DNA of 64,000 nt from Rhodanobacteraceae bacterium ZG21-1. Its GTDB lineage: Bacteria; Pseudomonadota; Gammaproteobacteria; Xanthomonadales; Rhodanobacteraceae. The stretch covers positions 992,001 to 1,056,000 of the forward strand of contig JAJEJU010000024.1 in NCBI GenBank assembly GCA_021390615.1, in the 5' to 3' direction. The notes under the pieces were generated by a model. The model had not been told where the DNA came from. It worked only from the letters and a program-made list of their open reading frames with translations, and ran no database searches. Position numbers and translations under genes: made by a program. Positions 36,969-46,687 of the stretch are shown piece by piece. Within the stretch, counting starts at the first letter, position 1, and each line of letters starts with the position of its first letter.

Positions 36969-38848
36969 ACGCGCCAGCCGGCCAGGCGGGACTGCAGACG
37001 CCGTACTGGCGCCTGGACGACGAGCGCGGGCAACGGGTGGGCGCCCTGCAACTGCTGCGCCGGCTCGGCATGGCGGTGCGGCCGGTGGCGGACATCCTGC
37101 GCCGCACCGCGCCCTGGTCGGCGCTGGCGATCCTGTTGGCGCAGCTGCTCTCGGGGTTGGCGATGGCGGGCTCGCTGCTGCTGACCAACGCGGTATTGGC
37201 GCAGCTGATCGGGCACGCGCCCTCGGCGGCGCAGCTGCGCAGCGCATGGCCGATCCTGGCCGCGCTGTGCGGGATGTATCTGCTGCGCCTGGGGCTGGAA
37301 GCGGCCACCGCGGTGGCCAAGGCGAAGCTCGGGCCGAAGGTGCATCGCGCTGCCGAAGAACGCCTGCTCGAGGTCAGCCTGCAAGTGAAGCTGGCCGCCT
37401 TCGACGAAGCGGATTTCTACGATCGCCTGCACCGCGCGCGCGATCGCGGCGTGCTGCACATGGAAAACGCTACGACCTGCCTGGTCGAGGTGCTGAGCGC
37501 GACATTGGCGGTGGCTGGCGCGGCGTTGGCGCTGGCCCTGCTGCATCCGTTGCTGCTGCTGTTGCTCGCGCTTGCCCTGCTACCGGAAGGCTGGGCGGTG
37601 TTGAAGACCGCCGGCCTGCAGTTCGCGGCGATGCCGATCACCATCGAGCTGACGCGGCAGGCGCAGCTGATCGGCGAGCTGGCCACCGAACGCGAGGCGG
37701 CGCCGGAGATCCGCGCCACCCAGGCGCAGCGCTACGTGCTGGAGGAATATCGACGCAGCGCCGCGGCGCTGGAACAGCATCTGGTGCGGCAAGGCCTGGC
37801 CGAAGCCCGCGCGGCCAGTTTCGGTCGCCTGTTTTCCGCTGCCGGACTGCTGGCGGTATTCGTCGCCCTGATCGGCATGTTGACGGCGGGCTGGCTCGAT
37901 CTGGCGGTGGCCGGCACGGCGGTGATCGCGATCCGCAGCGCCGGCGCAGCCTTGACGCGGCTGATGCAGGTGGCGCGCGAATTGTTCGAGAAAGCCCTGT
38001 ATATCGGCGATTTCCGCGACTTCGTGGAGCGTGCCGCGCGCGACGTCGCGACCGGCTCGAACGGCACTCGCGCCGCGCCCGCGCAACCGGGGCAGATCGA
38101 GCTGGAGCAGGTGTCCTTCGGCTATGCCGGCGCACCGCGGCCGGCGCTGCGCGAGGTTTCGTTGAGCATCCAGCCCGGCCAGACCGTGGCCCTGGTGGGC
38201 GAGAACGGCTCCGGCAAGACCACCCTGGCCAAGCTGATCGCCGGCCTCTACCAGCCCAGTGGCGGGCGCATCGCCTGGGACGGCGTCGACCTGCGCGAGA
38301 TGACGCCGGAGTCGCTGGCCGACCGTGTGGCGATGGTGCTGCAGGAGCCGGTGCGCTGGCCGCGCAGCGCGCGAGACAACATCCGCCTCGGCCGCCACGA
38401 CCGGCCGGATCCGGACGAGCAGCTGCTGCATCGCGCCGCCGCGGAGGCGGGCGCGGACGAAGTGATCGATCGGCTGCCGCAGCGCTGGGATACCTTCCTG
38501 TCGCGCCAGTTCCACGGCGGCCAGGATCTTTCCGGCGGCCAGTGGCAGCGGTTGGCGGTGGCGCGCGGCTTGTATCGCGACGCGCCGCTGGTGATCTGGG
38601 ACGAGCCGACCTCGGCGCTGGATGCCAAGGCCGAGTACGCGGTGTACGAGTCGCTGCGTCTGCTCGCGCGGCGGCGCACGGTGATCCTGATCACCCACCG
38701 GCTCGCCAGCATCCGCCACGCCGATCGCATTTATTTCCTGGAGCGCGGCGAACTGGTCGAGCAGGGCACTCACGACGAGCTGGTGGCGGCGGGCGGGCGT
38801 TATGCCGAGCTGTATCGCCTGCAGGACAAGCTGCACGGCAACGGCTAA
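36965..38848 (+). CDS. Lanthipeptide-associated ABC exporter (fused permease/ATPase, no C39 protease domain)
   Basis: About 627 residues from a proposed CTG start at 36965, which overlaps the lanM stop. GGGAGG lies 9 bases upstream. In-frame GTG 37037 and ATG 37070 are the alternatives. There are six transmembrane helices (first at WSALAILLAQLLSGLAMAGS), then the ATPase: Walker A VGENGSGKTTLAKL (about 411), signature DLSGGQWQRLAVARG (about 521), Walker B PLVIWDEPTSALDAK (about 540) and H-loop ITHRLAS. Bifunctional LanT exporters carry a C39 peptidase in front of the helices; there is none here. It probably exports the modified peptide before or after cleavage by an unlinked protease. Confidence 0.9.
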   Translation: MNAPAGQAGLQTPYWRLDDERGQRVGALQLLRRLGMAVRPVADILRRTAPWSALAILLAQLLSGLAMAGSLLLTNAVLAQLIGHAPSAAQLRSAWPILAALCGMYLLRLGLEAATAVAKAKLGPKVHRAAEERLLEVSLQVKLAAFDEADFYDRLHRARDRGVLHMENATTCLVEVLSATLAVAGAALALALLHPLLLLLLALALLPEGWAVLKTAGLQFAAMPITIELTRQAQLIGELATEREAAPEIRATQAQRYVLEEYRRSAAALEQHLVRQGLAEARAASFGRLFSAAGLLAVFVALIGMLTAGWLDLAVAGTAVIAIRSAGAALTRLMQVARELFEKALYIGDFRDFVERAARDVATGSNGTRAAPAQPGQIELEQVSFGYAGAPRPALREVSLSIQPGQTVALVGENGSGKTTLAKLIAGLYQPSGGRIAWDGVDLREMTPESLADRVAMVLQEPVRWPRSARDNIRLGRHDRPDPDEQLLHRAAAEAGADEVIDRLPQRWDTFLSRQFHGGQDLSGGQWQRLAVARGLYRDAPLVIWDEPTSALDAKAEYAVYESLRLLARRRTVILITHRLASIRHADRIYFLERGELVEQGTHDELVAAGGRYAELYRLQDKLHGNG

Positions 38849-38962
38849 TCCATTCGCCCGCCCATCCGCAGGTGGGCTGTTCCTTGTCGACTAGGTCTTC
38901 GATCTTGGCTCAATGACCGCCGGACCGCCCGACGCGGCAGCGACGCTGCACGGCAACGGCTA
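38830..38962. repeat. 18-bp direct repeat copying the 3' end of the exporter gene
   Basis: GCTGCACGGCAACGGCTA occurs at 38830-38847, as the last codons of the ABC gene (-LHGNG then stop), and again at 38945-38962. The second copy ends a 16-codon frame from ATG 38914 with the same -LHGNG and stop. The spacing is 115 bases and includes the terminator hairpin. It looks like a local duplication or a recombination scar at the edge of the lanthipeptide locus. Confidence 0.7.
38856..38877 (+). terminator. Intrinsic-type terminator of the lanthipeptide operon
   Basis: GCCCGCC and GGTGGGC form a 7-bp stem with one G-U pair and an 8-base loop. It begins 8 bases past the exporter stop and is followed by TGTTCCTTGTC, a weak T-rich tail. 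Confidence 0.5.
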
Positions 38963-38976
38963 GCCCGCCGGCAGGT

Positions 38977-40707
38977 TCAGCGCCGCAGGTTGCTGCGCGC
39001 CAGCTCGATCAGCTCGTCGCCGCGGCCGTTCATCACGGTGCGCAGCGCCCACAGGCTGAAGCCCTTGACCTGCTCGAGCTGGATCTTCGGCGGCATCGAC
39101 AGCTCCTGCCGATTGGTCACCACGTCGATCAGGGCCGGACCGTCGTGCGCGAAGGCCTCGCGCACCGCGCCTTCCAGCTCGCCGGCATCGACCACGCGAA
39201 CGCCGTGGATGCCGGCGGCGCGGGCCAGCGCGGCGAAGTCGGGATTGTCCAGCGACACGCCGGTGGGCAGAAAGCCGGACGCCTTCATCTCCAGTTCGAC
39301 GAAGCCCAGCGTGCCGTTGTTGAATACCACGATCTTTACCGGCAGGCGCTCCTGCACCAGGGTCAGCAGATCGCCCATCAGCATCGCGAAGCCGCCGTCG
39401 CCGGACAGGCTGACCACCTGGCGACCCGGGTACGCCGTCTGCGCACCAATCGCCTGCGGCATCGCATTGGCCATCGAGCCGTGCGCGAACGAGCCGAGCA
39501 GGCGGCGCTTGCCGTTCATGTGCAGGTAGCGCGCCGCCCAGATCGTCGGCGTGCCGACGTCGCAGGTGAACACCGCATCTTCGCTGGCCACTTCGCTGAC
39601 CACCTTGGCCAGGTACTGCGGATGGATCGGCTTGCTGCCGGGCTTGCCGACGGCGAGATCGTCGAGGCCTTCGCGGGCCTTGCGATAGCGCGCCAGGCTG
39701 GCTTTCAGATGAGCCTCGTCCGGGTTCGCCTGCAGCCGCGGCAGCAAGGCCTCCACGGTGGCGCCGACGTCGCCGACCAGGCCGAGGTCGAGCCGGCAGC
39801 GGCGCCCCAGGTTCTCGGCGCGCAGGTCGATCTGGCAGATCTTCGCCTCGGCCGGGAAGAACTGGCGGTAGGGAAAGTCGGTGCCGAGCAGCAGTAGGGT
39901 GTCGCAATCCATCATGGCTTCGTAGCCGGAGCTGAAGCCGATCAGCCCGGTCATGCCGACGTCGTAGGGATTGTCCCATTCGACGTGTTCCTTGCCGCCC
40001 AGCGCGTGCACCACCGGCGCTTTCAGCCGCTCGGCCAGGCGCAGCACCGCGTCGTGCGCGCCGGCGCAGCCGCGCCCGCAGAACAAGGTGACCTTGCGTC
40101 CGCTGCCGAGCAGGGCGGCGAGGCGATCGAGCTGTTCGGGCGCGGGCACGACCTGCGGTGCCGGCGTCAGCAGGCCTGCCGCGGACACTACCGGGCCGCT
40201 GGCCTCGGCCAGGGCCACGTCGCCGGGGATCACCAGCACGGCCACGCCGCGCTGGCCGATCGCGCTGCGCACCGCGGTGGCGGCGGCGCGATGGATCTGC
40301 GAGGCGCTGCTGACCAGCTCGCAGTAGTGGCTGCATTCCTGGAACAGGTTCTGCGGATGGGTTTCCTGGAAGTAGTTGCTGCCGATTTCCACGGAAGGAA
40401 TGTGCGCAGCGATCGCCAGCACCGGCGTGCGCGTGCGCTGGGCGTCGTACAGGCCGTTGATCAGGTGCAGATTGCCGGGGCCGCAGGAGCCGGCGCAGAC
40501 CGCCAGCTGTCCGGTGAGCTGCGACTCGGCGCAGGCGGCGAAGGCCGCGGCTTCCTCGTGACGGTAGTGCACCCAGCGCATGTCCTGGCGCTGGCGCAGC
40601 GATTCGGTGATGCCGTTGAGGCTGTCGCCGACCAGCCCGTGGATGCGCTTCACGCCGGCCTGCGCCAGCGTTTCGATCAAGACGTCGGCGACGTTGCGGA
40701 TGCCCAT
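38977..40707 (-). CDS. poxB: Pyruvate dehydrogenase (quinone), PoxB type
   Basis: A 576-residue TPP- and FAD-dependent enzyme that converts pyruvate to acetate and CO2 and passes electrons to the quinone pool. The start is ATG 40707 ([20 protein letters not shown]). Conserved parts are [15 protein letters not shown] and [18 protein letters not shown] with the TPP-activating Glu. [20 protein letters not shown] follows in the first domain. The FAD domain includes [12 protein letters not shown], and the TPP/Mg motif is [14 protein letters not shown] to [10 protein letters not shown]. The C-terminal segment is shorter in hydrophobic character than that of E. coli PoxB. AGGAAACC precedes the start. 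Confidence 0.92.
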   Translation of the reverse strand: MGIRNVADVLIETLAQAGVKRIHGLVGDSLNGITESLRQRQDMRWVHYRHEEAAAFAACAESQLTGQLAVCAGSCGPGNLHLINGLYDAQRTRTPVLAIAAHIPSVEIGSNYFQETHPQNLFQECSHYCELVSSASQIHRAAATAVRSAIGQRGVAVLVIPGDVALAEASGPVVSAAGLLTPAPQVVPAPEQLDRLAALLGSGRKVTLFCGRGCAGAHDAVLRLAERLKAPVVHALGGKEHVEWDNPYDVGMTGLIGFSSGYEAMMDCDTLLLLGTDFPYRQFFPAEAKICQIDLRAENLGRRCRLDLGLVGDVGATVEALLPRLQANPDEAHLKASLARYRKAREGLDDLAVGKPGSKPIHPQYLAKVVSEVASEDAVFTCDVGTPTIWAARYLHMNGKRRLLGSFAHGSMANAMPQAIGAQTAYPGRQVVSLSGDGGFAMLMGDLLTLVQERLPVKIVVFNNGTLGFVELEMKASGFLPTGVSLDNPDFAALARAAGIHGVRVVDAGELEGAVREAFAHDGPALIDVVTNRQELSMPPKIQLEQVKGFSLWALRTVMNGRGDELIELARSNLRR

Positions 40708-40789
40708 CGTGCGGTTTCCTTGTGGCGATGACCGTGGCGGAAGCGCCATGCTGACATGCGCACGATTCGGCGGGCGTGAAGGCGTTCGC

Positions 40790-41839
40790 TCAGCGCGCGC
40801 CCACCACCAGCGGCTCCGGTTCCAACTGCACGCCGAAGCGCGCCTGTACCGTGGCGATCACCTGCTGCGCCAGCGCCCACAGCTCGGCGCCGCTGGCGCG
40901 GCCGTGGTTGACCAGCACCAGCGCATGCCGGTTGGAGATGCCGGCGTCGCCTTCGCGCAGACCCTTCAGCCCGGCGGCTTCGATCAGCCAGGCGGCGGAG
41001 AGCTTGCTGCGCCCGTCGGCGCCGGGCCAGGCCACCAGCTGCGGATGCTGTTGCCGCAGCGCCTCGACCTGTGCGGCCTCGACGATCGGGTTCTTGAAGA
41101 AGCTGCCGGCATTGCCGATCACCGCTGGGTCGGGCAGCTTGCGCGTGCGCAGATGCACCACCGCCTCGGCGACGTGGAACGGCGCGGGCTTGTCCGCGCC
41201 CATCCGCGCCAGCTCCTCGCGGATGCCGGCATAGTCCAGGCGCAGTGCATGCGTGCGCGGCAGGGCGAAGCGCACCGCAGTGACCACGTAGCGGCCCGGC
41301 TCGCGCTTGAACAGCGAGTCGCGGTAGGCGAAGGCGCAGGCGGCGCGGTCCAGCGTGGCGACGCGGTGCTCGCGAGTGTCCCAGGCCTCGACGCTTTCGA
41401 CGAACTCGGCCACCTCGGTGCCGTAGGCGCCGATGTTCTGGATCGGCGCGGCGCCTACCGTGCCGGGAATCAGGATCAGGTTCTCCAGGCCGGCATAGCC
41501 CTGGCCCAGGCTCCAGCGCACGAAATCGTCCCAGCGCTCGCCAGCGGCCACCGCGATGCGCGCGGTCTCGCCGTCCTGCTCGACCTGCACGCCGCGGGTT
41601 TCCATGGCGATCACGGTGCCGTCGAAATCGCCGGCCAGCAGCAGGTTGCTGCCTTCGCCCAGCACCAGCAGCGGGCTCTGCCGCACCGCCGGGAAATTCA
41701 GCAGCTCGGGCAGCTTGGCGGCATCGCGCAGCTCGGCCAGCAGGCGCGCGCGCGCAGGCACGCGCAGCGTGTTGCGGGTCGCCAGCGAGGCGTTTTCGAG
41801 CAGGCTGTAGCCGCCCATGTCGGTGCGTTCAAGCTGCAT
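40790..41839 (-). CDS. murB: UDP-N-acetylenolpyruvoylglucosamine reductase
   Basis: A 349-residue FAD enzyme that reduces UDP-GlcNAc-enolpyruvate to UDP-MurNAc in peptidoglycan synthesis. It is the type I (E. coli-like) long form. FAD-binding motifs are [16 protein letters not shown] and [20 protein letters not shown]. Active-site segments are [33 protein letters not shown] (catalytic Ser) and [20 protein letters not shown]. The last is followed by [16 protein letters not shown] with the C-terminal Glu nearby. The start at 41839 overlaps the end of pyrD by 11 bases; ATG 41818 is an alternative. Confidence 0.95.
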   Translation of the reverse strand: MQLERTDMGGYSLLENASLATRNTLRVPARARLLAELRDAAKLPELLNFPAVRQSPLLVLGEGSNLLLAGDFDGTVIAMETRGVQVEQDGETARIAVAAGERWDDFVRWSLGQGYAGLENLILIPGTVGAAPIQNIGAYGTEVAEFVESVEAWDTREHRVATLDRAACAFAYRDSLFKREPGRYVVTAVRFALPRTHALRLDYAGIREELARMGADKPAPFHVAEAVVHLRTRKLPDPAVIGNAGSFFKNPIVEAAQVEALRQQHPQLVAWPGADGRSKLSAAWLIEAAGLKGLREGDAGISNRHALVLVNHGRASGAELWALAQQVIATVQARFGVQLEPEPLVVGAR

Positions 41840-42875
41840 GGGCGGGCTCGCGCTGGCGGCGGATTTCCTCGACGCATTCTGCGATCAGCGCAGGCCCGCG
41901 ATAGATCAGGCCGCTGTACAGCTGCACCAGGGCCGCGCCGGCGTCGAGCTTGTCGGCCGCGTCGGCGCCGCCGAGGATGCCGCCCACGCCGACGATGGGC
42001 ACGCGTTCGCCGAGGCGCTGGCGCATGCCGCGCACCACGGCGGTCGAGCGCGCCAGCAGGGGGCGCCCCGAGAGGCCGCCGGTTTCGCCGGCCTGTGGGT
42101 CGCCGGCCACCTCGGCGCGATCGATGGTGGTATTGGTGCAGATCACGCCGTCCACGCCGGCGGCCAGCAGCACCTCGGCGATCGCGTCGAGTTCGGCCTC
42201 GGCGAGGTCGGGCGCGATCTTCAGCAGCATCGGCTTGCGTGCGCCGGCCTGCGCGCCCAGCCGCTCCTGCGCCTCGCGCAGGGTTTCGATGAAGCGGCGC
42301 AGGGTGGCTTCCTCCTGCAGGTCGCGCAGGCCCTGAGTGTTCGGCGAGGAAATGTTCACCGTGATGTAGCCGGCGTGCGCGTAGACCCGCTCCAGGCAAA
42401 ACAGGTAGTCGTCGGCGGCGCGTTCGTTCGGGGTGTCCTTGTTCTTGCCGATGTTGATGCCGAGCACGCCGCGATAGCTCGACTGCTGCACGTTGCGCAC
42501 CAGCGCGTCGACGCCGGCGTTGTTGAAGCCCATGCGATTGATCACCGCCTCGTGCGCGGGCAGGCGGAACAGCCGCGGCATCGGATTGCCGACCTGCGGG
42601 CGCGGGGTCACCGTGCCCACTTCGACGAAGCCGAAACCGAGCATGCCAAGCGCATCGAGGTGCTCGGCGTTCTTGTCCAGCCCGGCGGCCAGGCCGACCG
42701 GGTTGGGAAAGCGCAGGCCGAAGGCCGTCACCGGCAACTCGGCGGACGGCGCAGCGATGAAGCGGGCCAGCCCGCTGCGCGCGGCCACGTCCAGGCCGTA
42801 CAGGGTGAAGCGGTGCGCGCTTTCGGCGTCGAGCGCGAACAGCAGCGGGCGCAGCAGGGGATACAGGTCGGCCAT
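41829..42875 (-). CDS. pyrD: Dihydroorotate dehydrogenase (quinone), class 2
   Basis: A 348-residue membrane-associated FMN enzyme of pyrimidine synthesis. The N-terminal amphipathic helix region ([20 protein letters not shown]) is diagnostic of class 2. FMN and substrate segments are [50 protein letters not shown] (catalytic Ser in the N-x-S-S-P-N-T motif) and [23 protein letters not shown] and [20 protein letters not shown] close the barrel. It lies 1 base downstream of the methyltransferase gene and overlaps murB. Confidence 0.95.
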   Translation of the reverse strand: MADLYPLLRPLLFALDAESAHRFTLYGLDVAARSGLARFIAAPSAELPVTAFGLRFPNPVGLAAGLDKNAEHLDALGMLGFGFVEVGTVTPRPQVGNPMPRLFRLPAHEAVINRMGFNNAGVDALVRNVQQSSYRGVLGINIGKNKDTPNERAADDYLFCLERVYAHAGYITVNISSPNTQGLRDLQEEATLRRFIETLREAQERLGAQAGARKPMLLKIAPDLAEAELDAIAEVLLAAGVDGVICTNTTIDRAEVAGDPQAGETGGLSGRPLLARSTAVVRGMRQRLGERVPIVGVGGILGGADAADKLDAGAALVQLYSGLIYRGPALIAECVEEIRRQREPAHAA

Positions 42876-42876
42876 C

Positions 42877-43644
42877 TCAGCGCAGCTCGCCCAGGTAGAC
42901 CCGGGTGTCGTAGTCGAAGCTCACCCGCCCGTCCACTGCGCAGGCGTCGAACAGTTCGCGCAAGGCCTGCAACATCGGCGCATGTTGGGGATGGTCGGAC
43001 TTGGGCGCATAAGAGGAAGACATCAGCCGCCCGCGCAAGGCCTCGAAATCCAGCCGCTGGCCGTGCTCGAACTCGGCCGTGCCGCGCCAGCCTGCGCCGA
43101 ACCAGCTGCGCATGCGCGGCTCGTCGGCATAGCGCTCGGCCACGCTGGTGTAGTCGGTGCCGTAGCGCTGCAGCAAGGCCTCGTAGCCCTCGAGAAAAGC
43201 GGTGCCGCTGAGCCTTCGCGAATTCCAGTAGATCGCGGCCAGACCGCCGGGTCGCAGGATGCGCGCGAATTCGCGGCGGGTGGCCTGCGGCTCGAACCAG
43301 TGAAAGGCCTGCGCCACCGACACCAGGTCGGTGCCGGCATCGTCCAGCCCGGTGGCGTCGGCGCGGCCGTCTACGATGCGGAAGCGCGGGTTGTCGCCCA
43401 GCCACGCCTCGGCGGCCGCGCGCATCGGCGCATTCGGCTCCACCGCGACCACCGCGTGGCCGGCGTCGAGAAACATCTTGCTGGAGATGCCGGTGCCGGC
43501 GCCGATATCGGCCACGCGCCAGCTTGCGTCCACGCCGTGTTCGCGGCGCAGCCAGTCGAGCAGGGCAGGTGGATAGTCCGGGCGATAGCGCACGTAGTCG
43601 GCGACGCGGTCGCTGAAGCGTTCGGTGCTGTTGAAGTCGGTCAT
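42877..43644 (-). CDS. Class I SAM-dependent methyltransferase
   Basis: A 255-residue methyltransferase ([20 protein letters not shown]). The FS-R-V-x-x-Y-x-x-Y-R-P opening and the SAM motif [20 protein letters not shown] are typical of the trans-aconitate / Methyltransf_11-like group. [11 protein letters not shown] is motif II, and [11 protein letters not shown] is the QAFHWF signature of this group. [14 protein letters not shown] is motif III. It lies in a tight minus-strand row with SDR upstream (4 bases) and pyrD downstream. Substrate is unknown. Confidence 0.87.
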   Translation of the reverse strand: MTDFNSTERFSDRVADYVRYRPDYPPALLDWLRREHGVDASWRVADIGAGTGISSKMFLDAGHAVVAVEPNAPMRAAAEAWLGDNPRFRIVDGRADATGLDDAGTDLVSVAQAFHWFEPQATRREFARILRPGGLAAIYWNSRRLSGTAFLEGYEALLQRYGTDYTSVAERYADEPRMRSWFGAGWRGTAEFEHGQRLDFEALRGRLMSSSYAPKSDHPQHAPMLQALRELFDACAVDGRVSFDYDTRVYLGELR

Positions 43645-43648
43645 GGCG

Positions 43649-44428
43649 TCATCCGTTCAATTGCTGGCCGCCGTCCACGCACAGGGTCTGGCCGGTGATC
43701 CAGCCGGCCCAGGGCGAGGCGAGGAACAGTGCGGCATGGGCGACATCCTGCGGACTGCCGTAGCGGCCGAAGGGAATCCTGGCCAGGGTGGCGGCGTACA
43801 GTTCGGGCTCTTCGCGCCGGCGCCGGTCCCACAAGCCGTCGGGGAATTCGATCGAGCCGGGCGCGATCGCGTTGACGCGGATGCGCTGCGGCGCCAGCTC
43901 CAGTGCCTGCGAGGTGGTGTAGTGGCTGAGCGCAGCCTTCAGCGCGGCATACGGCGCGTTGCGCTGGCGCGGATGCAGGGCGGCGATCGAGCTGGTGTGC
44001 AGAATGCTGGCCTGCGCCGAAGCGCGCAGATGAGGCAGGGCCGCACGCGAGGCGCGCACCGCTGCCATCAGGTCGACCTGGAAGCCGGCCAGCCAGCTCT
44101 CGTCGTCGTCACTGAAGCCGTAACCGCTGGCGTTGTTGACCAGCACGTCGAGGCCGCCCAGCGTGGCAGCGGCAGTGTCGACATAGGCCTGGATCGCAGT
44201 CGGGTCGGACAGGTCGCAAGCTTGCGCGTGCACGTTCGTGCCGTGCGCTGCGATGGCCTGGGCGGTGTCGTCCAGCACCGCCTGGCCGCGCGCGCAGATC
44301 GAAACGTGGGCGCCGGCGGCGGCGAAGGCCAATGCGATGCCGCGGCCGATGCCCTTGCTGCCGCCGGCGATCGCCACGCGGTAGCCGCGCAGGCCAAAAG
44401 AAAGCGGGGAAGATGCGTCCATCGTCAT
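43649..44428 (-). CDS. SDR-family oxidoreductase
   Basis: A 259-residue classical short-chain dehydrogenase/reductase. The NAD(P) motif is AIAGGSKGIGRGIALAFAAA, the structural motif is LVNNASG, and the catalytic Ser is in ILHTSSIAAL. Tyr/Lys are in YAALKAALSHYTTSQALELA, and IRVNAIAPGSIEFPDGLWD and the C-terminal GWITGQTLCVDGGQ complete the fold. It resembles 3-oxoacyl-ACP-reductase-like SDRs. Substrate is open. Confidence 0.92.
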   Translation of the reverse strand: MTMDASSPLSFGLRGYRVAIAGGSKGIGRGIALAFAAAGAHVSICARGQAVLDDTAQAIAAHGTNVHAQACDLSDPTAIQAYVDTAAATLGGLDVLVNNASGYGFSDDDESWLAGFQVDLMAAVRASRAALPHLRASAQASILHTSSIAALHPRQRNAPYAALKAALSHYTTSQALELAPQRIRVNAIAPGSIEFPDGLWDRRRREEPELYAATLARIPFGRYGSPQDVAHAALFLASPWAGWITGQTLCVDGGQQLNG

Positions 44429-44441
44429 GTCGCGGCGTCGC

Positions 44442-44741
44442 TCAGCCGTGCGGCAGCGGGCCGATCAAGATCACCAGGGTGACGAAGGCGGCCAGTGCCA
44501 GGATGAACAGGCCGATCTGCACGTAGCCGAGGATGATCCCGGCCTTGGCCATATTGTCGCCCTGCAGGACGGTCGGGCCGCCAGCGCGACGAATTTCGCG
44601 GCGTGCCAGGTGGCCGCAGATCACCGCGGTGAGCGTGCCGATGAAGGGCAGCAGGCACCAGCCCGCGACACCGGCGATCAGGCTCACGATGGCCAGGGCG
44701 CTGGTGGGGACGATGACAGGTGCGTCGGGCGCTTGATTCAT
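44442..44741 (-). CDS. DUF4190-type small membrane protein
   Basis: A 99-residue protein with two transmembrane helices (about 14-41 and 66-92). The pattern ALAIVSLIAGVAGWCLLPFI then AVICGHLARREIRRAGG then MAKAGIILGYVQIGLFILAL is the DUF4190 signature. It is 13 bases upstream of the SDR gene on the same strand. Function is unknown. Confidence 0.85.
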   Translation of the reverse strand: MNQAPDAPVIVPTSALAIVSLIAGVAGWCLLPFIGTLTAVICGHLARREIRRAGGPTVLQGDNMAKAGIILGYVQIGLFILALAAFVTLVILIGPLPHG

Positions 44742-44779
44742 GGCGACAGCCGTTGAATGCTCGTCGTGCGCAAGGAGCA

Positions 44780-44810
44780 GGCGGACGCGGGAGTCGATCC
44801 TGCGTCCGCC
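44780..44810 (-). terminator. Hairpin downstream of the ALDH7-type gene
   Basis: GGCGGACGC and GCGTCCGCC form a 9-bp stem that extends inward to 13 pairs, including one G-U, with a GTCGA loop. It lies 6 bases past the stop at 44817. A short CTCCTT follows on the minus strand, so the T-run is weak. Confidence 0.6.
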
Positions 44811-44816
44811 GCGTCG

Positions 44817-46352
44817 TTACAGGTCGAACTTGATGCCCTGCGCCAGCGGCAGCGCATTCGAGTAGTTGATGGTGTTGGTCTGGCGACGCATATAGACCTT
44901 CCACGCGTCCGAACCCGATTCGCGGCCGCCGCCGGTTTCCTTCTCGCCGCCGAAGGCCCCGCCGATTTCCGCGCCCGAGGTGCCGATGTTGACATTGGCG
45001 ATGCCGCAGTCCGAACCGGCCGAGGACAGATACTGCTCGGCCGACTTGAGGTTCTGCGTGAAGATCGACGAGGACAGGCCCTGCGGCACGCTGTTCTGCA
45101 GCTCGATCGCTTCGTCCAGGGTCTTGAACGGCATCACGTAGAGGATCGGCGCGAAGGTCTCCGTCTGCACCACCTCGTCGCTGTTCTTCAGGCCGGCGAC
45201 GATGGTCGGCAGCACGAAGTTGCCCTTGCGCTCGGCCAGCGCCGCGCCGCCGGCAAGCAGCTTGCCGCCGCTGGCCTTGGCCTTCTCCACCGCGGCCAGG
45301 TAAGCCTTGACCGCATCCTGGCTGTTGAGCGGGCCCATCAAGGTGGTGGCGAGGGTGGGATCGCCGATCTTGCCTTCCACCTGCTTGTAGGCGGCGACCA
45401 GCTTGTCGGTCACCTCGCCGAGGATGGACTCGTGCACGAACAGGCGGCGGGTGGTGGTGCAGCGCTGGCCGGCGGTGCCGACCGCGCCGAACACGATGGC
45501 CGGGATCGCCAGCTTCAGGTCGGCGCTCTCGTCCACGATGATGGCGTTGTTGCCGCCCAGCTCCAGCAGCGAACGGCCCATGCGCTTGGCCACGCGCTCG
45601 CCCACGTGGCGGCCCACCTTGGTCGAGCCGGTGAAGCTGATCAGCGGGATGCGGTGGTCGTCGACGAACTTCTGCGAGAGATCGGTGCCGGCGTCGTTGA
45701 ACAGGAAGAACAGATCCGGGAAGCCGCCGGCCTTCAGCGCCTCGTTGCAGATCTTCAAGGTAGCGATTGCCGACAGCGGAGTCTTCGGCGAGGGCTTCCA
45801 GATGCAGATGTCGCCGCAGATGGCGGCCAGCATGGCGTTCCAGGCCCACACCGCGACCGGGAAGTTGAACGCGCTGATGATGCCGACCAGGCCGAGCGGC
45901 TGGTACTGCTCGTACATGCGATGACCTGGGCGCTCCGAATGCATGGTGTAGCCGTAGAGCATGCGGCTCTGGCCCACCGCGAAATCGGCGATGTCGATCA
46001 TCTCCTGCACTTCGCCGTCGCCTTCGGGCTTGATCTTGCCCATTTCCAGCGCGACCAGCGAACCCAGGGCGTCCTTGTGCTTGCGCAGCGCCTCGCCGCA
46101 CAGGCGAACCGCTTCGCCGCGCTGCGGCGCCGGCGTGGTGCGCCAGATCTTGAAGGCGTCCTGCGCCCGCTTGACGATGGTTTCGTAGTCGGCGCCGCTG
46201 GAGGCGTGCACGCTGGCGATCACCTCGCCGGTGGCGGGATTCACCGGCTGCAGGCTGCCGGCGTCGGTGGTCTTGGACCACTCGCCCTGGCCGAGATAGC
46301 TGCCGGAATGGGTCTCGGCGAGGCCGAGCGCGCTGAGGATGCTGTGGGACAT
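44817..46352 (-). CDS. amaB: L-aminoadipate-semialdehyde dehydrogenase (ALDH7 family)
   Basis: A 511-residue NAD-dependent aldehyde dehydrogenase that oxidises 2-aminoadipate semialdehyde / piperideine-6-carboxylate in lysine breakdown. The ALDH7 pattern is clear: [51 protein letters not shown] (NAD loop), [13 protein letters not shown] with the general-base Glu, and [19 protein letters not shown] with the catalytic Cys. The C-terminal [20 protein letters not shown] is the ALDH7 substrate-carboxylate site. It is divergent from the MASE1 gene. It probably supplies the route that ends in glutaryl-CoA, handled by gcdH at 22201-23370. Confidence 0.9.
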   Translation of the reverse strand: MSHSILSALGLAETHSGSYLGQGEWSKTTDAGSLQPVNPATGEVIASVHASSGADYETIVKRAQDAFKIWRTTPAPQRGEAVRLCGEALRKHKDALGSLVALEMGKIKPEGDGEVQEMIDIADFAVGQSRMLYGYTMHSERPGHRMYEQYQPLGLVGIISAFNFPVAVWAWNAMLAAICGDICIWKPSPKTPLSAIATLKICNEALKAGGFPDLFFLFNDAGTDLSQKFVDDHRIPLISFTGSTKVGRHVGERVAKRMGRSLLELGGNNAIIVDESADLKLAIPAIVFGAVGTAGQRCTTTRRLFVHESILGEVTDKLVAAYKQVEGKIGDPTLATTLMGPLNSQDAVKAYLAAVEKAKASGGKLLAGGAALAERKGNFVLPTIVAGLKNSDEVVQTETFAPILYVMPFKTLDEAIELQNSVPQGLSSSIFTQNLKSAEQYLSSAGSDCGIANVNIGTSGAEIGGAFGGEKETGGGRESGSDAWKVYMRRQTNTINYSNALPLAQGIKFDL

Positions 46353-46485
46353 GCGGGCTCCTGAACTGCGCGGCGCACCAGGGCGCCATCGAAGAAAATG
46401 CGAATTCTAGCAGGCTGCCGCTGTCCCGGGCCGCCGGCTGCTTGCCGGGCGATGGGTGTGACGCCGATCATGGGATTCGAAGGGC

Positions 46486-46550
46486 TTTCCGGGATATTCG
46501 AAAATTTTCGGGGATATCCGAAAAATGCTGAGTTGTGCGTTGCTCAGCAT
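46486..46550. promoter_or_regulatory. Tandem near-palindromes plus an inverted repeat in the divergent region
   Basis: Two abutting related units lie at 46486-46504 (TTTCCGGGATATTCGAAAA) and 46505-46524 (TTTTCGGGGATATCCGAAAA). The second has perfect 7-base arms TTTTCGG/CCGAAAA. Directly after it, ATGCTGAG and CTCAGCAT form an 8-10-8 inverted repeat at 46525-46550. The whole 46353-46687 region separates amaB from the MASE1 gene and holds no coding frame of its own. This looks like a multi-site operator. Confidence 0.5.
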
Positions 46551-46687
46551 AGCGCCGGCCGCTGCTGTGCTACGTTGCAAACCGAACGGATGGACAGTTG
46601 TCTAATCCCGGTGACGGCATCACGGCCGAGCCGGAATTCAAGGATGCTGGTCGACGTGATGTCCACCTCAGCCGAGACGGGAAGCGT

